A DNA stretch of 64,000 nucleotides, from the NCBI GenBank assembly GCA_026724425.1, contig JAIUCV010000583.1:248001-312000 (forward strand), read 5' to 3'. The position numbers were made by a program, and so were the translations under genes. The DNA comes from Erythrophleum ivorense. Taxonomy: Eukaryota > Streptophyta > Magnoliopsida > Fabales > Fabaceae. Positions 10,820-21,869 of the stretch are shown here, piece by piece. The first letter of the stretch is position 1. Each line of letters starts with the position of its first letter. A model generated the notes under the pieces. The model ran no database searches and was not told where the DNA came from. It saw nothing but the letters and a program-made list of their open reading frames with translations.

Positions 10820-12014
10820 GAACCGCCCGGTGATAACTGTTGATATAATTGTGTTTGCTCCTCGACCACCCTCGCATTGACATCGTTCCAGATTTCCTCA
10901 GCTCTCTGGGATACAAAAGTCCCATCTTTCCTGGTATGCGTGTTATGAAAAAGTGCCGTCAACGGAGGGAGCACGCCTCCGTTCGTAGCAGCCTATATAT
11001 CAATTTCATAGTTTGTAATTACATATTTTAGTTAATCAAAAAATATTTTTATATTTATTATAATTACTAATATAATGTTAAAATAATAAAAAGTGAAAAA
11101 ATTACCATCTCTAAACGCCTTCCTGCAAAAGGTTCTGGCCAGCTGTGTGAGGAAGTATGACAGGTTTGCCATCTGGACCAACCGTCAACCGGAAAGCAGA
11201 GGACTTCGTGGAGAGATTGATGGAATGCGGTTGAATCCAGAACCGAACTAAACCATCCCAACCTCCTTGTGCGATGAAGATCGGTTTGGCATCATTGCCA
11301 TGTATCTTCCACTTCTTTTTCCAATCAGCAACGGTGTTGATTAAACGCCTCCCAGCCTTCGCTTCAAAATTTGCCTTAACCTCCTCATTAAAACCCGAAT
11401 CCCAATAATATCGTTGCTGAAACAAATATATTTTTACAAATAATTAATAAACAATCCAAGGAAGACAACAATAATCTATATAATATATTAATGAAACAAA
11501 TAATATTGTTAAATATTATATACCGCAAACATTTTCCACCAAGTGTCTCTGATCTCTTGGGTCGTTTGACTCCAATTGGCATGCGGCTCAGAGAAATAGT
11601 TTTTGATTATGTTGGTAATGGTACGCGAGACCGAGCATTTGACACCAAACCTGTACAAACCCAGATAGCAAATATTCATTAATATGTATAAAACATATAT
11701 ATATTTATTACTTGATAATTAAATATTATTAAAAATGTTATGTACCACAAAGCTCCATCTAATTTTTCCGGATGAAGTTTTGTAAGTGCAGTTCGACCGG
11801 GAAGAGCGAGAATTTCGTCAACAGTGAGATGTGCATAAGGTCGAGGCGGACGTGGTGGAGCTTGCTCCTCTTGCGGTGGTGGAGGCGGTGGAAAATCGCC
11901 ACTTTGCTGTGACTGCGTCTGCGGAACAAAGGTTTCCGAACTTGGCTGGCCGCTGCTCTACCCACCCCCGTCCGGCAAAAAGTGGTGCTATTGGTTTTGA
12001 CGTGAAGGCCTCAT
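10820..12014 (-). pseudogene. Transposase_24 (plant Ptta/En/Spm) gene, 4 predicted exons, truncated
   Basis: The protein family accompanies CACTA transposons and is thought to act with the tnp2 transposase at element ends. Consensus splice sites give exons 12014-11746, 11650-11524, 11416-11106 and 10992 to the break at 10820. The translation holds a Pro-rich N-terminus, HLTVDEILALPGR, then SRTITNIIKNYF, QTTQEIRDTWWKMF, AGRRLINTVADWKKKWKI and, in the last exon, GTFVSQRAEEIWNDV, in the family order. Exon 1 has two in-frame TAG codons shortly after the predicted ATG, so either the start is wrong or the copy is dead. Element B replaces everything after QQLSPG. Confidence 0.75.
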
Positions 12015-12279
12015 CATCACTGTTAAAAACAATAATATTACACATTAAAATCAAACAAAATAAAAATTTTACTAACTAAACAATCTAAATTAATTTTCAT
12101 TAATCACTAACTAACAATTTTAATAAACTAAATTCCAAATATAATTTCTTCCCTATATTCCAAATATAATTTCTTCCCTAAATTCTAATTATAATTATCA
12201 TGTTATCTAAATAAAAATTAAACTAAATAATAAAATTAAATAACATAAACAAAATAAATTTAATTAAAATTAACCGTAA
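12015..12279. other. AT-rich upstream region of the Transposase_24 gene
   Basis: No gene is visible. A short direct repeat of ATTCCAAATATAATTTCTTCCCTA occurs twice near 12,130-12,180, shown here only by position and not expanded. Confidence 0.4.
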
Positions 12280-12660
12280 TGGAGTGGCTAGCGAGATCGA
12301 GGGAGGAGTGAAAGCCGGCGGAAGACTGCAGGCGGAAGACTAGCGGCGGAAGACTGCCGGCGGGAGAGACACTGTCGGCGGGAGATAGACTGCCGGCGCG
12401 AGGGGATGGGAGAGTCGCGAGCGAGAGGGATCGGAGATTGGCGAGCAAGATCGAGGGAGAAGTGAAAGCCGGCGGGAGAGAGACGGCAGGCGGGAGAGAG
12501 ACGGCCGGCGGGAGAGACAATGTCTGCGGGACCGGCGGGAGGGGATGGGAGAGTGGCGAGCGAGATCGAGGGAGGAGCTAGTGAAAGCCGGCCAAAGACT
12601 GCCGGCGGGAGAGACACTGTCGGTGGGATAGAGACTGCCGGCGGGAGGGATAGGATGGCG
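12280..12660. repeat. GC-rich minisatellite (GGCGGGAGAGA units)
   Basis: Imperfect repeats of GCCGGCGGGAGAGAC-like units lie about 300-650 bases upstream of the Transposase_24 start. All frames give Leu-Pro-Pro-Ala repeats, so the apparent ORFs are not genes. Its base composition contrasts sharply with the AT-rich flanks. Confidence 0.8.
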
Positions 12661-12724
12661 ACGAAAACCGATTGAGAGAGGCAGTGTGAGATGCGAGCAA
12701 GAGAGAAGGAAGAAGAAAGAAAAC

Positions 12725-13019
12725 GATATATATTTGAAATCGTCGTAATAGCGTCGGTATTTAGCGACGAATTTGCGACGAAACATAAATATCGTCGTAA
12801 ATTCGTCGTTACTATATTCGAGAAAACATAAATGTTTCTATTTTTTGAGCCGTTGGCAATTCGACGTTAATTTGCGAGGAATTAACGAGGACTTCCGTGA
12901 AAACGTAGTTAATGGCTCGTTAAATGGTTATTCAAAAAGTTCTTAACTGATCAAAGGTTAAAATAAAGATAAACCTTAATTAATGACTAACTAACGACGA
13001 CGCGTCCCAAATCGTCGTT
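12725..13019. repeat. CGTCGTTA / TAACGACG short repeats in the CACTA element
   Basis: Repeated CGTCGTAA, TTCGTCGTTA and GCGACGAA motifs occur in both orientations. The same motifs fill 25,800-26,310 beyond insertion C, so this was one continuous tract. CACTA elements carry subterminal repeats bound by their own proteins; here the tract sits between the two genes. Confidence 0.65.
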
Positions 13020-13024
13020 ATTTC

Positions 13025-14325
13025 TGTAACATCCGTAAACCTGAAGTGCTGTTTTGGAAGTGGTGTCGGACAACACCAAGTGACCGGGTGCGTTTACATA
13101 TGCTCTATAAGGTGTGAATCTCGGATTGGCTGTGAATATTCTTGTTTGATTGTTGCGCAGTCGGTCTAAAGGTTCAAGCATCGTGTAGGAAATTGTAGAA
13201 AAAGGCTTCTGGTCAGTTGGTGTCGAGCGACACCAATTGGGGTGTCGATTGACACCGGTTAGTGAAATCGATTTTCGGTTTAAATCGATTGTTGTTCGGT
13301 TTGTTGGTTTGGTCGAGTGGTGTCGACCAACACCAAGGAGGGTGTCACTCGACACCGGTTATTGGAAAATTGACCGGTTTGATTTGAGTTGATTTCGGTT
13401 TGGGCTGGTTTTGGGCAAGGAAGCCCTAGGTCGCGTTTTTAAGCGAAAGAAGTTGCTTTTTGGCACACATTTCGAGACAGAGGCTTTTCCAGAGAGTTGG
13501 GAGGCGATTTTGTGGAGTTTTGGAGTTTGGAGGATCAATCTGAGGCTTTGTGGTTTCTGTTCATCTTCCTTCCCCCTTTCCAATTCGTTCTTAGGTGAGT
13601 GCGCGACCGTAGGTTCGTGAAACACTAGGGATTCCATGGGTTTGAGTTTATTGTTGTGTTTTCGAGTTGTTCTTGAGCTGTTCTTCGTTTATTGCGTGTT
13701 GAATCACTTATGGGGGTTGAATCCCATTATTGCTGTGTTTTCAATAATGTTTCATTGCTGTTGGTTTTCGAGTCTGTGGGCCTGTCTCGAGCGACACAGA
13801 GGATGCTAGTCTCGAGCGACATATTTTGTGTGTCGGTTGACACCTAGCAGGGCGTGTCGAGCGACACGGTGGGGTGTCGGTCGACACTAGTGCTGTTGCG
13901 CGAGTATTGTTGCTGGTTATTGTTGATATTGTTGTTTACTATTGCTATTGATTATTGTATTGTCTAGTGGTTGGCGTAATTGGCCTGTAGACGGAATGAC
14001 CGTATCACTGAGTATTTCTTAAATACTCGGGCATCTCTTTTCCTAATGTGATGCATGTATCAGGAATGTTCGACCGCGGAATGAGGCCGAGAGATGAGGA
14101 GGATGATAGGATGTTGATTTTATTTATTCTTATGTGGCTAGCGAACCGTCGTTTTTAGGTTGTTAGTTTATTGATTATTAAAATTATTTATTTTGCAAAC
14201 CTGGTGTTTAGGTTGCAATGGAATTATTTGTTGAATTGATTTGATTTATTAGTTATTAATTTCTTTCGAGAATTTCCGCATTGATAATTAATTATACAAA
14301 AAAAAAAAAAAAACTTGGTTGTTTA
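13025..14325 (+). repeat. 5' LTR of element C
   Basis: Begins TGTAACATCCG and ends GGTTGTTTA; the 3' copy ends GGTTGTTTCA, so one C appears lost. It carries GGTGTCG...CGACACC dyads at about 13,060-13,080, 13,220-13,255, 13,315-13,360 and 13,790-13,890, the same dyad as in element A. A poly-A run lies near its end. Confidence 0.92.
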
Positions 14326-14329
14326 ATTT

Positions 14330-14340
14330 TGGTATCAGAG
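14330..14340 (+). promoter_or_regulatory. primer-binding site, initiator-Met tRNA type (element C)
   Basis: TGGTATCAGAG follows the LTR end by four bases, the standard complement of tRNA-iMet used by many Ty1/copia and chromovirus elements. It separates C from the tRNA-Asp-primed Athila elements. Confidence 0.88.
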
Positions 14341-14529
14341 TGTATACGGTTTTATGACTGTTAGAATTGGGTGATGAGGACTAGGAGTTTAATTGATTAA
14401 TTGTGTTTAGTCAATTAGTAGTCTAGTATCATCCTCTCGGCCTTCCAGCATTCCGCGGTAAGTGTATTTGTGGTTTTGTTTTGGTGTTAATCTAGTTGCT
14501 TATCTTCTGTGCTTTGGTAGTGCATCAAG

Positions 14530-15955
14530 ATGGACGCAGGTGCCAGAGGTCGTGGCGCGAGAGGGCGCGGTAGAGCCCGTGGGGGCAGAGCAGTTGGCCG
14601 TGGTGGCCGAACTACGGGCCGTGGAGGTCGGGGTCGTGGGCGTGGTTTACCAGAGGCTTCAGCAGAGAGTGCGGTGCCTAGTGTGGCGACTACGTCAGTG
14701 ACATAGTCAGTGGCGGGTGAGGCCAGTTTGGGTGCCGGTGGTGGCGCAGGAGTTGGAGCGGCTCAAGGTGGGGGCGCGGCTCCAGCTCAGGGTGACTTGA
14801 TAGTGGGGATACTGATGCAGCTGTTGGCACGTCTCCCGCAGGCGGTTCCACAACAGGCTTCGGGTGCACCTCTAGTGGTCGGGCCACAGGTGGGTGCCGG
14901 ATTTGTTGGGCAGCATGAGGTTGCGGATTTCGTGGGGCAGCATGGGGCTGCGATGTTTGGACGTCCGCCTTATCTAGAGATGATGAGGGAGATGCAGAGG
15001 ATTGGGACACCATTCTTTGAGGGCGGAAGTGAGCCCGAGCAGGCCGATGAGTGGCGGCAGAGACTGGAGCGGAACGTCGGTTCAGTCAGGTGTCCAGAGG
15101 AGTATCGGGTTGAGCTAGCAGTGCATTATCTTAGTGGAGATGCGCATTTTTGGTGGAGATCTGTTGTGACTGGGAGGGCTGTGTGGACTTGGTGCGAATT
15201 CATAGCAGAGTTCAACGCCAAGTATTTCCCTCAAGAGGCTCGAGACAGATTCCAGATGAGGTTCATGGCTTTGACTCAGGGTGAGAGGTCAGTGCGGGAG
15301 TATGATGCGGAGTTCGGCAGACTTGTGGTGCATACAGGTTTTGGTTTTGTGGCCGAGCGGGCCCTGACGATGAGGTTCTTACAGGGTCTTCGGTCGAGTA
15401 TCCGGACTCAGTGCCGGGTGGTATGTACACTACGAAAGCAGACATGGTGGAGCTGGCGGCTTCCATTGAGGAGGAGCTTCGTGAGCAGGTTGGTCCAGTA
15501 GCGGTTGCCATCTGCAGTTGCTATCCAGCAGAGGGGACCAGTAGCAGCAGCAGCAGCGCAGGAGTGTCGAGTCTAGCTCTGGCAGGGGCGACAAGCCTGC
15601 GCAGGGTAAGAAGAGGAGAGCTGATGAGATATCCGTTAGTAGCCTGAGCAGCAAGGGCGGTTGCTACGGTTGTGGAAGCATGGAGAATAGAGTTGCTAGT
15701 TTTCCCAAGAGGGAGGCATCCAGGGATGCGACGGTGTGTTTCTACTGCAGGGAGCCGAGGCATATCAGGGCAATGTGTCCCAAGTTGCAGCCGATGTCAG
15801 TGGTGGCGGTTCAGCCACTGGCGATTCAGTCAGCAGCTCAGATCGCAGCGTTGCAGTCGTTGGATCAGACTGGAGGAGTGGCGCTTGTGTACACGTCGAC
15901 GACAGAGTTGGGCCAGACGAGTCAGTCAAGCCAGATCACAGGTAAAATTTCTTAA
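14530..15955 (+). pseudogene. gag: Gag of element C, decayed
   Basis: The first ATG (14,530) opens an Arg/Gly-rich N-terminus. A TAG stop interrupts at 14,704-14,706 (CAG to TAG is the simplest cause). The same frame resumes with the capsid-like region: PFFEGGSEPEQADEWRQRLE, VHYLSGDAHFWWRSV and MTLTQGERSVREYDAEF-type text near 15,280 (MALTQGERSVREYDAEF). Frameshifts near 15,415 and between about 15,545 and 15,620 move the reading on. A zinc knuckle, CFYCREPRHIRAMC (Cx2Cx4Hx4C), lies near 15,740, preceded by an incomplete one (CYGCGSMEN). The order and motifs match chromovirus (Tekay/Reina-like) Gag. Confidence 0.85.
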
Positions 15956-16129
15956 TCAGACCTTGTAAATTCTTAGTAGTAGAATTTTAGTGTTGTCGTT
16001 TGTTTCTTTATTTTACGGTGATAGAGTTTAGGAATTTTTTTTTTAATTGGTGGAATTGTGTAAGAACGTTGTTGGTGGCATGGAGTTGAGTCGACGGAGA
16101 GTTGTTCTAGCTAAGGGAGATGGTGAGGC
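15956..16129 (+). other. pol deletion region of element C
   Basis: Where about 3 kb of protease, RT and RNase H would be expected there are fewer than 200 bases without recognisable domains. The deletion joins the end of gag to the integrase tail. Confidence 0.5.
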
Positions 16130-16265
16130 TTGCATGGGAGGCCATGTAGGATGTCTGTATGCTGGCCCCAAGTAGGGGAGCGCAGCATTTATGGAGCTAC
16201 TTTTGTTCAGGAAACGACGGAGAAGGCCGTGTTTGAGGCTGAACAAGAAGGGAGTTCGGGGTATG
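16130..16265 (+). pseudogene. integrase C-terminal remnant of element C, left piece
   Basis: The translation VGERSIYGATFVQETTEK matches the region just before the integrase C-terminal domain in chromoviruses (typically a GER...VQETTEK string). Element D interrupts it at 16,265 after the target sequence GTATG; the other half starts at 23,768. Confidence 0.55.
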
Positions 16266-18157
16266 TGATATACCTCTATTTTGTACCCTTTTTGTATGGT
16301 TTTACTATGCTTTTTATAAGGTTTTTAAAGGCTTTCTGATCTAAAAAGGTAGTTTTTATGGATTTATAGTACTTAGAGTCTAAACAGGTCAAAAGATGCA
16401 TTTTGGAGCAAAACACAGGATTCGGACTTCAAGACCGCTCCAGGACGTAGCATCGACTTTGGAAGGGCCTTAAAGACATTCTACTCAATGGAATTCATCA
16501 AATCCACTTCGCTGCGATGCCTACATGAGTTAGATTTGCAATACAACTGGGATCACTCATTTTGGTCGAGTAGATTGGGAGATATCTCTATTTCCGTGAG
16601 ACATATCGAAGGAGCTTTCTCGGACTGCATCAGTACATCAAACGGGAAGCAACGGCATGGAACCTTAAACCCAACGGATATAAATGAAACTCGGCACCAA
16701 GATAGCCAGATGAGTTAGTGTTCCAATGCAGTTGGAATTATGCAATTTGGATGAGCAGTTTAGAAGATATCACGTTTTTACCGAAGAGTGGTCTAGACAG
16801 CCGAAAACCGGACACATCAGCCATCCACATCCGCTCGACCGAGCCGGTCGGACAGGGACTCCATGGCCCTCGTCCGACCCGACCTTCCTTCATGATGATG
16901 ACCATCCGGTCGACCGAAGCCGGTCGGACAGGGCCTCCAAGGCTCCCGTCCGACCCAACCTTTCTTCACCATTCCACGCGCGCTCGACCGCCCCGCTCGA
17001 CCCAGACGCCATCCCGACCGACCGGTCGACCCCCCGCTCGACCCAGACGCCATCCCGACCGACCGGTCGACCGCCCCGCTCGACCACGACTCTCCCGGTC
17101 GACCCGACCCCGCGAACACAAGCCCAATTATGCAGTTTCAACAATTCTCAGCCCGTTTCACCTAAACCTACCTTGGAAGACCTAGGGCACTATAAATACA
17201 CTTTTTTAGCCTCATTAGAACAGAGAGACACATAGAGAGACACAACAGAGCCGCACAGGATAGGAGCCACAAGAGAGGGCCGCACTAGGGAGATCCCCTT
17301 AGAGGGATTCTCCATTGTTTTACTTCCTTCTCATTGTTTTCCTTAGGGAGAAGATCCCTTCTTTGTATCTCAATATAGAGAAGATTTCTAAACCCTGTTC
17401 TCCTTATAATAATATGATTTCTTTCTCAGATTTGTGCTTGTTTACTTGCATCATGATTGAGTAGATTTCTAGTTAGGTTTTAGGGTTTCAAAGAGTTCAT
17501 ATGCTGATTATGATTTGATGAATTAACTAGGGATATCATTAGAGTCTTTGTCTCGTTTTGTTCACTTATTAATGCTGATTGCTTTACCGCGCATCTAGAA
17601 ATCCGATCCTAGGTTGATTTGAGCCACGAAAGTACTGTATCATTCGCCGGACCTATTCTTTGACAAGCTAGGTTTCTTAGACTGCGGAAGTTGATTTACT
17701 AAGCCTAGTGAACTGTATCCGAACCTGATCAATTTAATGCTTGATTAACTATCTAAGGACATACCGAAAGTTTAGCGATTAGATAAGTTATCATAGGAGT
17801 CGGAGCCACGGAAGTGGAAAGACTTATTTTCGTGTTTTGTGTTCTAGACGGATCTTACATCCCATATCCCTACATAGATAGAAATCAATCATCAAACTTA
17901 TCATCTATGAATCTCTGCGAATTACCTATTGCCTAGCGTCTCTTTCATATTGAACTTACACCGTTTTACTTTGCTTTCATTTAGTTTAGTTAATTAGCAT
18001 CTTAAAACCCGAAATCCCCTCATTTGTCCTAGCTTGATTAGACTCGCATAGCTCGTAGTGCACTTATCTGCTCCTTGTGTTCGATACCCGTTACTACTCT
18101 CGATCTGTGCACTTGCAGAATTAGGGGTAGAAATTGGGAAAAGTTTAATCCCCATCA
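16266..18157 (+). repeat. 5' LTR of element D
   Basis: Runs from TGATATACCTC to TTAATCCCCATCA. Dyad-rich DNA (GGTCGACC and GGTCGGAC / GTCCGACC inverted pairs) lies at 16,830-17,110, immediately upstream of the TATA box (TATAAATAC, 17,191). Sequence after the TATA box is AT-rich leader. Confidence 0.95.
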
Positions 18158-18164
18158 AGCGTTT

Positions 18165-18182
18165 TGGCGCCGTTGCCGGGGA
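18165..18182 (+). promoter_or_regulatory. primer-binding site, tRNA-Asp type (element D)
   Basis: TGGCGCCGTTGCCGGGGA is an exact complement of the 3' 18 bases of plant tRNA-Asp including CCA. Confidence 0.95.
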
Positions 18183-18237
18183 GCAATACAGCTGCCTACG
18201 AGTTCCCGAGAATAGCCTAGTCTAGGATTTTCAATCT

Positions 18238-18400
18238 TAGTAGTTTTTGCATCATCATTATCATTATAGTTTTTGCATTATCATCTTAGTTTTTGCATCA
18301 TCATCATATATAGTTTTGCATCATTGTTTTATTATCATCATAGTCATTATAGTTTTGCATCATCATAATCATCCTAGTTTCTGCATTAATCACTTGTTTT
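18238..18400 (+). repeat. imperfect tandem repeat in element D leader
   Basis: Repeated TAGTTTTTGCATCATCAT units with variable ATCAT runs lie between the primer site and gag. They end in TGTGTTTCAG|GTGC, the acceptor-like sequence that precedes gag in the related elements. Confidence 0.8.
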
Positions 18401-18467
18401 AGTTTTTGTTTAAATTTTTCTTTAAGCCTTTATCTTTGTGTGTTTCAGGTGCGAACTTGAGTAAAAG

Positions 18468-19928
18468 ATGAAAGCTATGATCTATGGCCAGACCCAAGAT
18501 TATGTCCTCCTAAGGCGTGCCCCTTACTACCAAGAAAACATTGGAGATTTTGCAAAGGAGCAGTCACAAGAAGTTAACTATCTTGATGATTTCATTTACC
18601 CTCCTGACTTCCAGCAGCAAGCACCACGTTTTCAACAGCAAGGGAATCAATTCCAGAATATGCAGCAGTACAATAAACAAGGCATGTACCCCATGCAGCA
18701 ATCTTACAACTTTCCTCCAACCACACCTTATCCGGTTCAGCAAAATAGCAAGATTCAAGCAATGTTTCAGCAGATCGTGGATGATCAAATACAGAGCACT
18801 AAGGACTTGAATGAGAGGATGGAAATATTGGTCAACAGTTTCATTAGCAAGAACGAGTCTCTCGCTGGTCGAATCAAGAAGCTTCACACCCAAATTGCTC
18901 AAACCGAAGAGTTAAAAAGACAAGAGATGGAGGAAAAGAAGGCTTTTTGTAAAGTCATCCCTACAAGAGAAGCTGAGTTCGTGCACACCCATACACCACC
19001 CCAAACTGCTGTTAACATGGCTACAAGACCAGAACAAGAGCATTTCTCCTTGGACTCAACCGGAGGTTACAAGCCGAAGCCACTCAAGCGGAAGCTTGGA
19101 TTACCTTGCATCATTAATGGAGTTTTGTTCAAGGATTCCTTATGTGACACAGAATCTCACATTAACATCATGTCTAAAGGAATAGCAAAGAAGGTTGGGA
19201 TTGAAGAAATGAAACCCTCTAAGACACCCATGCCGTTTGGAGAGGATCCATCTATTATCTCACATGGTTTCATCTCGGATCTTCCACTATCCATCGGAGA
19301 TCATGTCTTCAAGGCTGATTTCCACATCTTAGAGATGAAAGATGACCCTCACAAGCCACTGATATTTGGTTCATCATTTCTTCATGCCAACAGAGCTTTC
19401 GTGGAGCATTTGAATCAAAGAGTTTATCTCCCCAAACCCAAAAAAGACAACTATCCGGTGGTTCCTATCAAAAGCACTCATTCTGCAGATGTATGTGCTA
19501 GAAAGGAGCCAATATCAGAGCCTAATAATGACCAAGAGGAGTTCATAGACGTCATATCAGCAGCCCCTCTCATCATACCTAAGGAAGTTGTTATACCAGC
19601 AAAGGCCAAGTGCATTGAGGTTTCAAGTCCAAGCAAAATTTTGACACCAAGGGAGTATAAGGAGAACGTGATTGATGCCACACCACAGCCTACAAGGTCT
19701 TCAAGATGCTTCTCTAAGTTCAGAATCAGTTCCTCAAATAAGAAAAACGAAGAACCCAACAAAGATAAGCTACACAAGAGGAGGAATCTCTTTCCCGGTA
19801 TGATTGTTTCTTGCAACTACATTCAAGAACTTCAAGATGTCAATAGGAGGATTTTCAAACCGTCGGGTCCGGAATGGAGAGAAGATAAAGGAGCCTCAAC
19901 TCTTCTAGTTGATCCATTGGATAACTAG
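18468..19928 (+). CDS. gag: shortened Gag-protease of element D, 486 aa, no capsid, altered protease motif
   Basis: The ORF is intact, but compared with G it begins at the equivalent of the linker after capsid (EVNYLDD aligns with EVNYVGN). The whole capsid core present in B, E, G and H is missing. What remains is a Gln-rich linker (residues about 40-95), a helical segment (about 105-165) and a retropepsin-like domain (about 210-320). Its active-site triad is CDTES where the relatives have DTG, DSG or DLG, so the Gly after Asp-Thr is Glu. The family normally needs this Gly for the active-site loop, so it is inferred to be inactive. The C-terminus (SKFRISSSNKKNEEPNK, then VSCNYIQELQDVNRR) is basic. 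The persisting ORF may reflect recent origin or a non-enzymatic role. Confidence 0.85.
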   Translation: MKAMIYGQTQDYVLLRRAPYYQENIGDFAKEQSQEVNYLDDFIYPPDFQQQAPRFQQQGNQFQNMQQYNKQGMYPMQQSYNFPPTTPYPVQQNSKIQAMFQQIVDDQIQSTKDLNERMEILVNSFISKNESLAGRIKKLHTQIAQTEELKRQEMEEKKAFCKVIPTREAEFVHTHTPPQTAVNMATRPEQEHFSLDSTGGYKPKPLKRKLGLPCIINGVLFKDSLCDTESHINIMSKGIAKKVGIEEMKPSKTPMPFGEDPSIISHGFISDLPLSIGDHVFKADFHILEMKDDPHKPLIFGSSFLHANRAFVEHLNQRVYLPKPKKDNYPVVPIKSTHSADVCARKEPISEPNNDQEEFIDVISAAPLIIPKEVVIPAKAKCIEVSSPSKILTPREYKENVIDATPQPTRSSRCFSKFRISSSNKKNEEPNKDKLHKRRNLFPGMIVSCNYIQELQDVNRRIFKPSGPEWREDKGASTLLVDPLDN

Positions 19929-19939
19929 AAAGAGAAAGA

Positions 19940-19993
19940 GTCAAGCTAAAAGACTATAAACAAGCGCTATATGGGAGGCAACCCATAAGGTCA
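19940..19993 (+). promoter_or_regulatory. post-gag hairpin followed by AAG|GT (element D)
   Basis: GTCAAGCTAAA, AAACAAGCGCT, then stem TATGGG (19,970-19,975), loop AGGCAA and stem CCCATA (19,982-19,987), followed by AG|GT. Confidence 0.75.
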
Positions 19994-20859
19994 TTTCTCT
20001 CCCTTTTTACTTTTTTGTTTTAGTTTAATGGTTTTTGTTTTGTTTTTGAAGTTTTGGATACAGAGATATGAGAATCTAGCATGAAAATTTGAGAAGAAAC
20101 CTAGAAAATGAAGAAAGGAGCAATCGAGTGGCCGGACCAATAGAGTAGAAGCAACACAGCCAAGCTCGGTCGACCAAACTCGGTCGATCAGGGGATCCAA
20201 GGACCTCGCTCGACATGCCAGCCAAGCTACCTGGTCGACCAAGCACGTTCGAGCAGGAGCTCCAAGAGATTTGGTCGATCGGTCGACCAAAACATTCCAG
20301 GTCGACCAAACCAATCGACCGAACTACCATCCATTCCGTCCCATCATCCCATTCCACCATACCATCCCATACCACCCATTCCGTCCCATCCCCCCATCCC
20401 ACTAATCCCATCACACCATCCCATCCTATGCCACTTATCCCATCCCACCTCGCCACCACCTATCCCACTTCACCCTTTGTCCAGCATCCATTCCAAAGTC
20501 CCAAAAACACATCAACAATGATTGTGGCATGATATCACCATGATCACTCATCCGTTTGCTTCAAGTCCAAGGCTAATCCCACCTATGCCTCACCTTAGGC
20601 GGTACTTAAAGAGATTTTACCGTGGACGCATGGTACTTGATCATCTTAGCTGGGATACAAGCCATTATTTGGAGTTCATTCAAACGCAACGTGGGCGAAG
20701 GTTTGCCATGCTTATCTCAAAGGACAAGGACAGCCACATACCACCAATGGGTAGTTTCTTCATGGACTTAATGTCTAATCAGGTTACATCTTTCCTCTCA
20801 TTCACAAACGCCTTACTACCTCTTTATTTTACCTCCCTTACTCGGATTTGCTTTCACCG
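19994..20859 (+). other. element D region replacing env: dyads and CCATCCCA simple repeat
   Basis: TCGA dyads (TTGGTCGACC and GGTCGATC forms) occupy 20,165-20,325, and a degenerate CCATCCCA / CCACC repeat occupies 20,335-20,470. H has the same order, and its repeat has grown into a 21-bp minisatellite. A 117-residue ORF at 20,522 matches no family I know and I do not call it a gene. Nothing resembles the env-like ORF of A and G. Confidence 0.7.
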
Positions 20860-20887
20860 GGATGGTGCAAGTTAAGTCTGGGGGGAT
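20860..20887 (+). promoter_or_regulatory. internal polypurine tract of element D
   Basis: ACCGGGATGGTGCAAG then TTAAGTCTGGGGGGATTG. The G-run closely copies the 3' polypurine tract but lies about 1 kb upstream. The ACCG-GGA-CGGT mini-hairpin of G and H is mutated here (TGGT). Confidence 0.7.
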
Positions 20888-21830
20888 TGTCGGTACTAAT
20901 GCGTTTGTTCATGTCTTGTCTTCATCTTATATCTTTTTCTCTTTTCCACCTTTTTCAAAACTTCTGTTTTATTGAGTCAAAATAAGTTAGGAAACTATGA
21001 TCTATCCTAGGAGCTTACCTTATCATGCCGAAGCTCTTGTGATCAGAAAGGCGAATATTGACACCGAACAATGCCCAACGGAACCTCTGAGGGTGGATCG
21101 ACCTACTGATTTGGCAAGATTTCTAAGGTACCCGGACAATCTAAAGTTAACTCCACCACCTAATTGAACTTTTAATTTTTCTTGTCAAGGGGCTTGAGAT
21201 ACATATGAGCCGATTCCTCATCCCAGTCTAGTTGAGACATGTCCACCAAAGATACAGTCCACCTCTCTCTCATCTGCAAAATAAATCAAAAGCTTTTAAG
21301 CATAAGGAAAACGTGTAAGCAAGAGGAATGCATACGTCTGGACCTTCTTGTCTTATGGAGACCTACTCAAACAAGGAAAAGAAAAAGCTGATCCTATGAT
21401 ATTCCCACAAAAGAAAAAGATTCAAAGGGAAGAAGAATCGATAGAAAAAATAAAATGATACCCTAGAAAAGTAGGGAAAGATCAATCCTTCAAAAGAAAA
21501 AGAGAGAAAAAGAGAGGAATGGAACTGGATGTGCTAAAAAGGACTGTCTTGGCAAACACTTGGATGGGTAAGAGTCAATGCTCTGTGATCAATACTCCCT
21601 TGATAAAGACCGCACGTTTTAAATACTGTAAGGAGTTGACAATGGAAAGTTTGGAGTGCTGGATGAGATTTGTTGGGTCCGGTATGGTTCGCTAAGCTTA
21701 AGGTCAGTACGGGAAAGCTAGATTCACAGTTGGTTTTGCTCCAAATGAAAGCAGAGCAATGGTAGATACAAGTTCTAAAGGATAAATGAGTTTTCATGTT
21801 TTCAAAACCTCTTCACTAGTTTGGATTCGA
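20888..21830 (+). other. conserved 3' non-coding domain of element D
   Basis: It shares blocks with G, H, F and E: TTTTATTGAGTCAAAATAA, GTGGATCGACCTACTGA and TAAGGTACCCGGACAATCTAA. It also holds the two-tier stem-loop at about 21,434-21,494 (outer arms weakened by two changes, inner CCCTA / TAGGG intact). No coding potential is evident. Confidence 0.7.
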
Positions 21831-21869
21831 TTTGCTTGAGGACAAGCAAAGATCTAAGTCTGGGGGAGT
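21831..21869 (+). promoter_or_regulatory. 3' polypurine tract with upstream hairpin (element D)
   Basis: TTTGCTTG (21,831-21,838), loop AGGA, CAAGCAAA (21,843-21,850), then AAGTCTGGGGGAGT abutting the LTR. Confidence 0.88.

Noticed and set aside
14690..15654. Minus-strand ORFs opposite gag of element C
   Set aside because: Shadows of a GC-rich sense frame; the plus strand has the capsid and zinc-knuckle motifs.
20522..20875. 117-residue ORF in element D as a new gene
   Set aside because: No recognisable motif; H has related but broken DNA at the same place; it ends in the internal polypurine tract.
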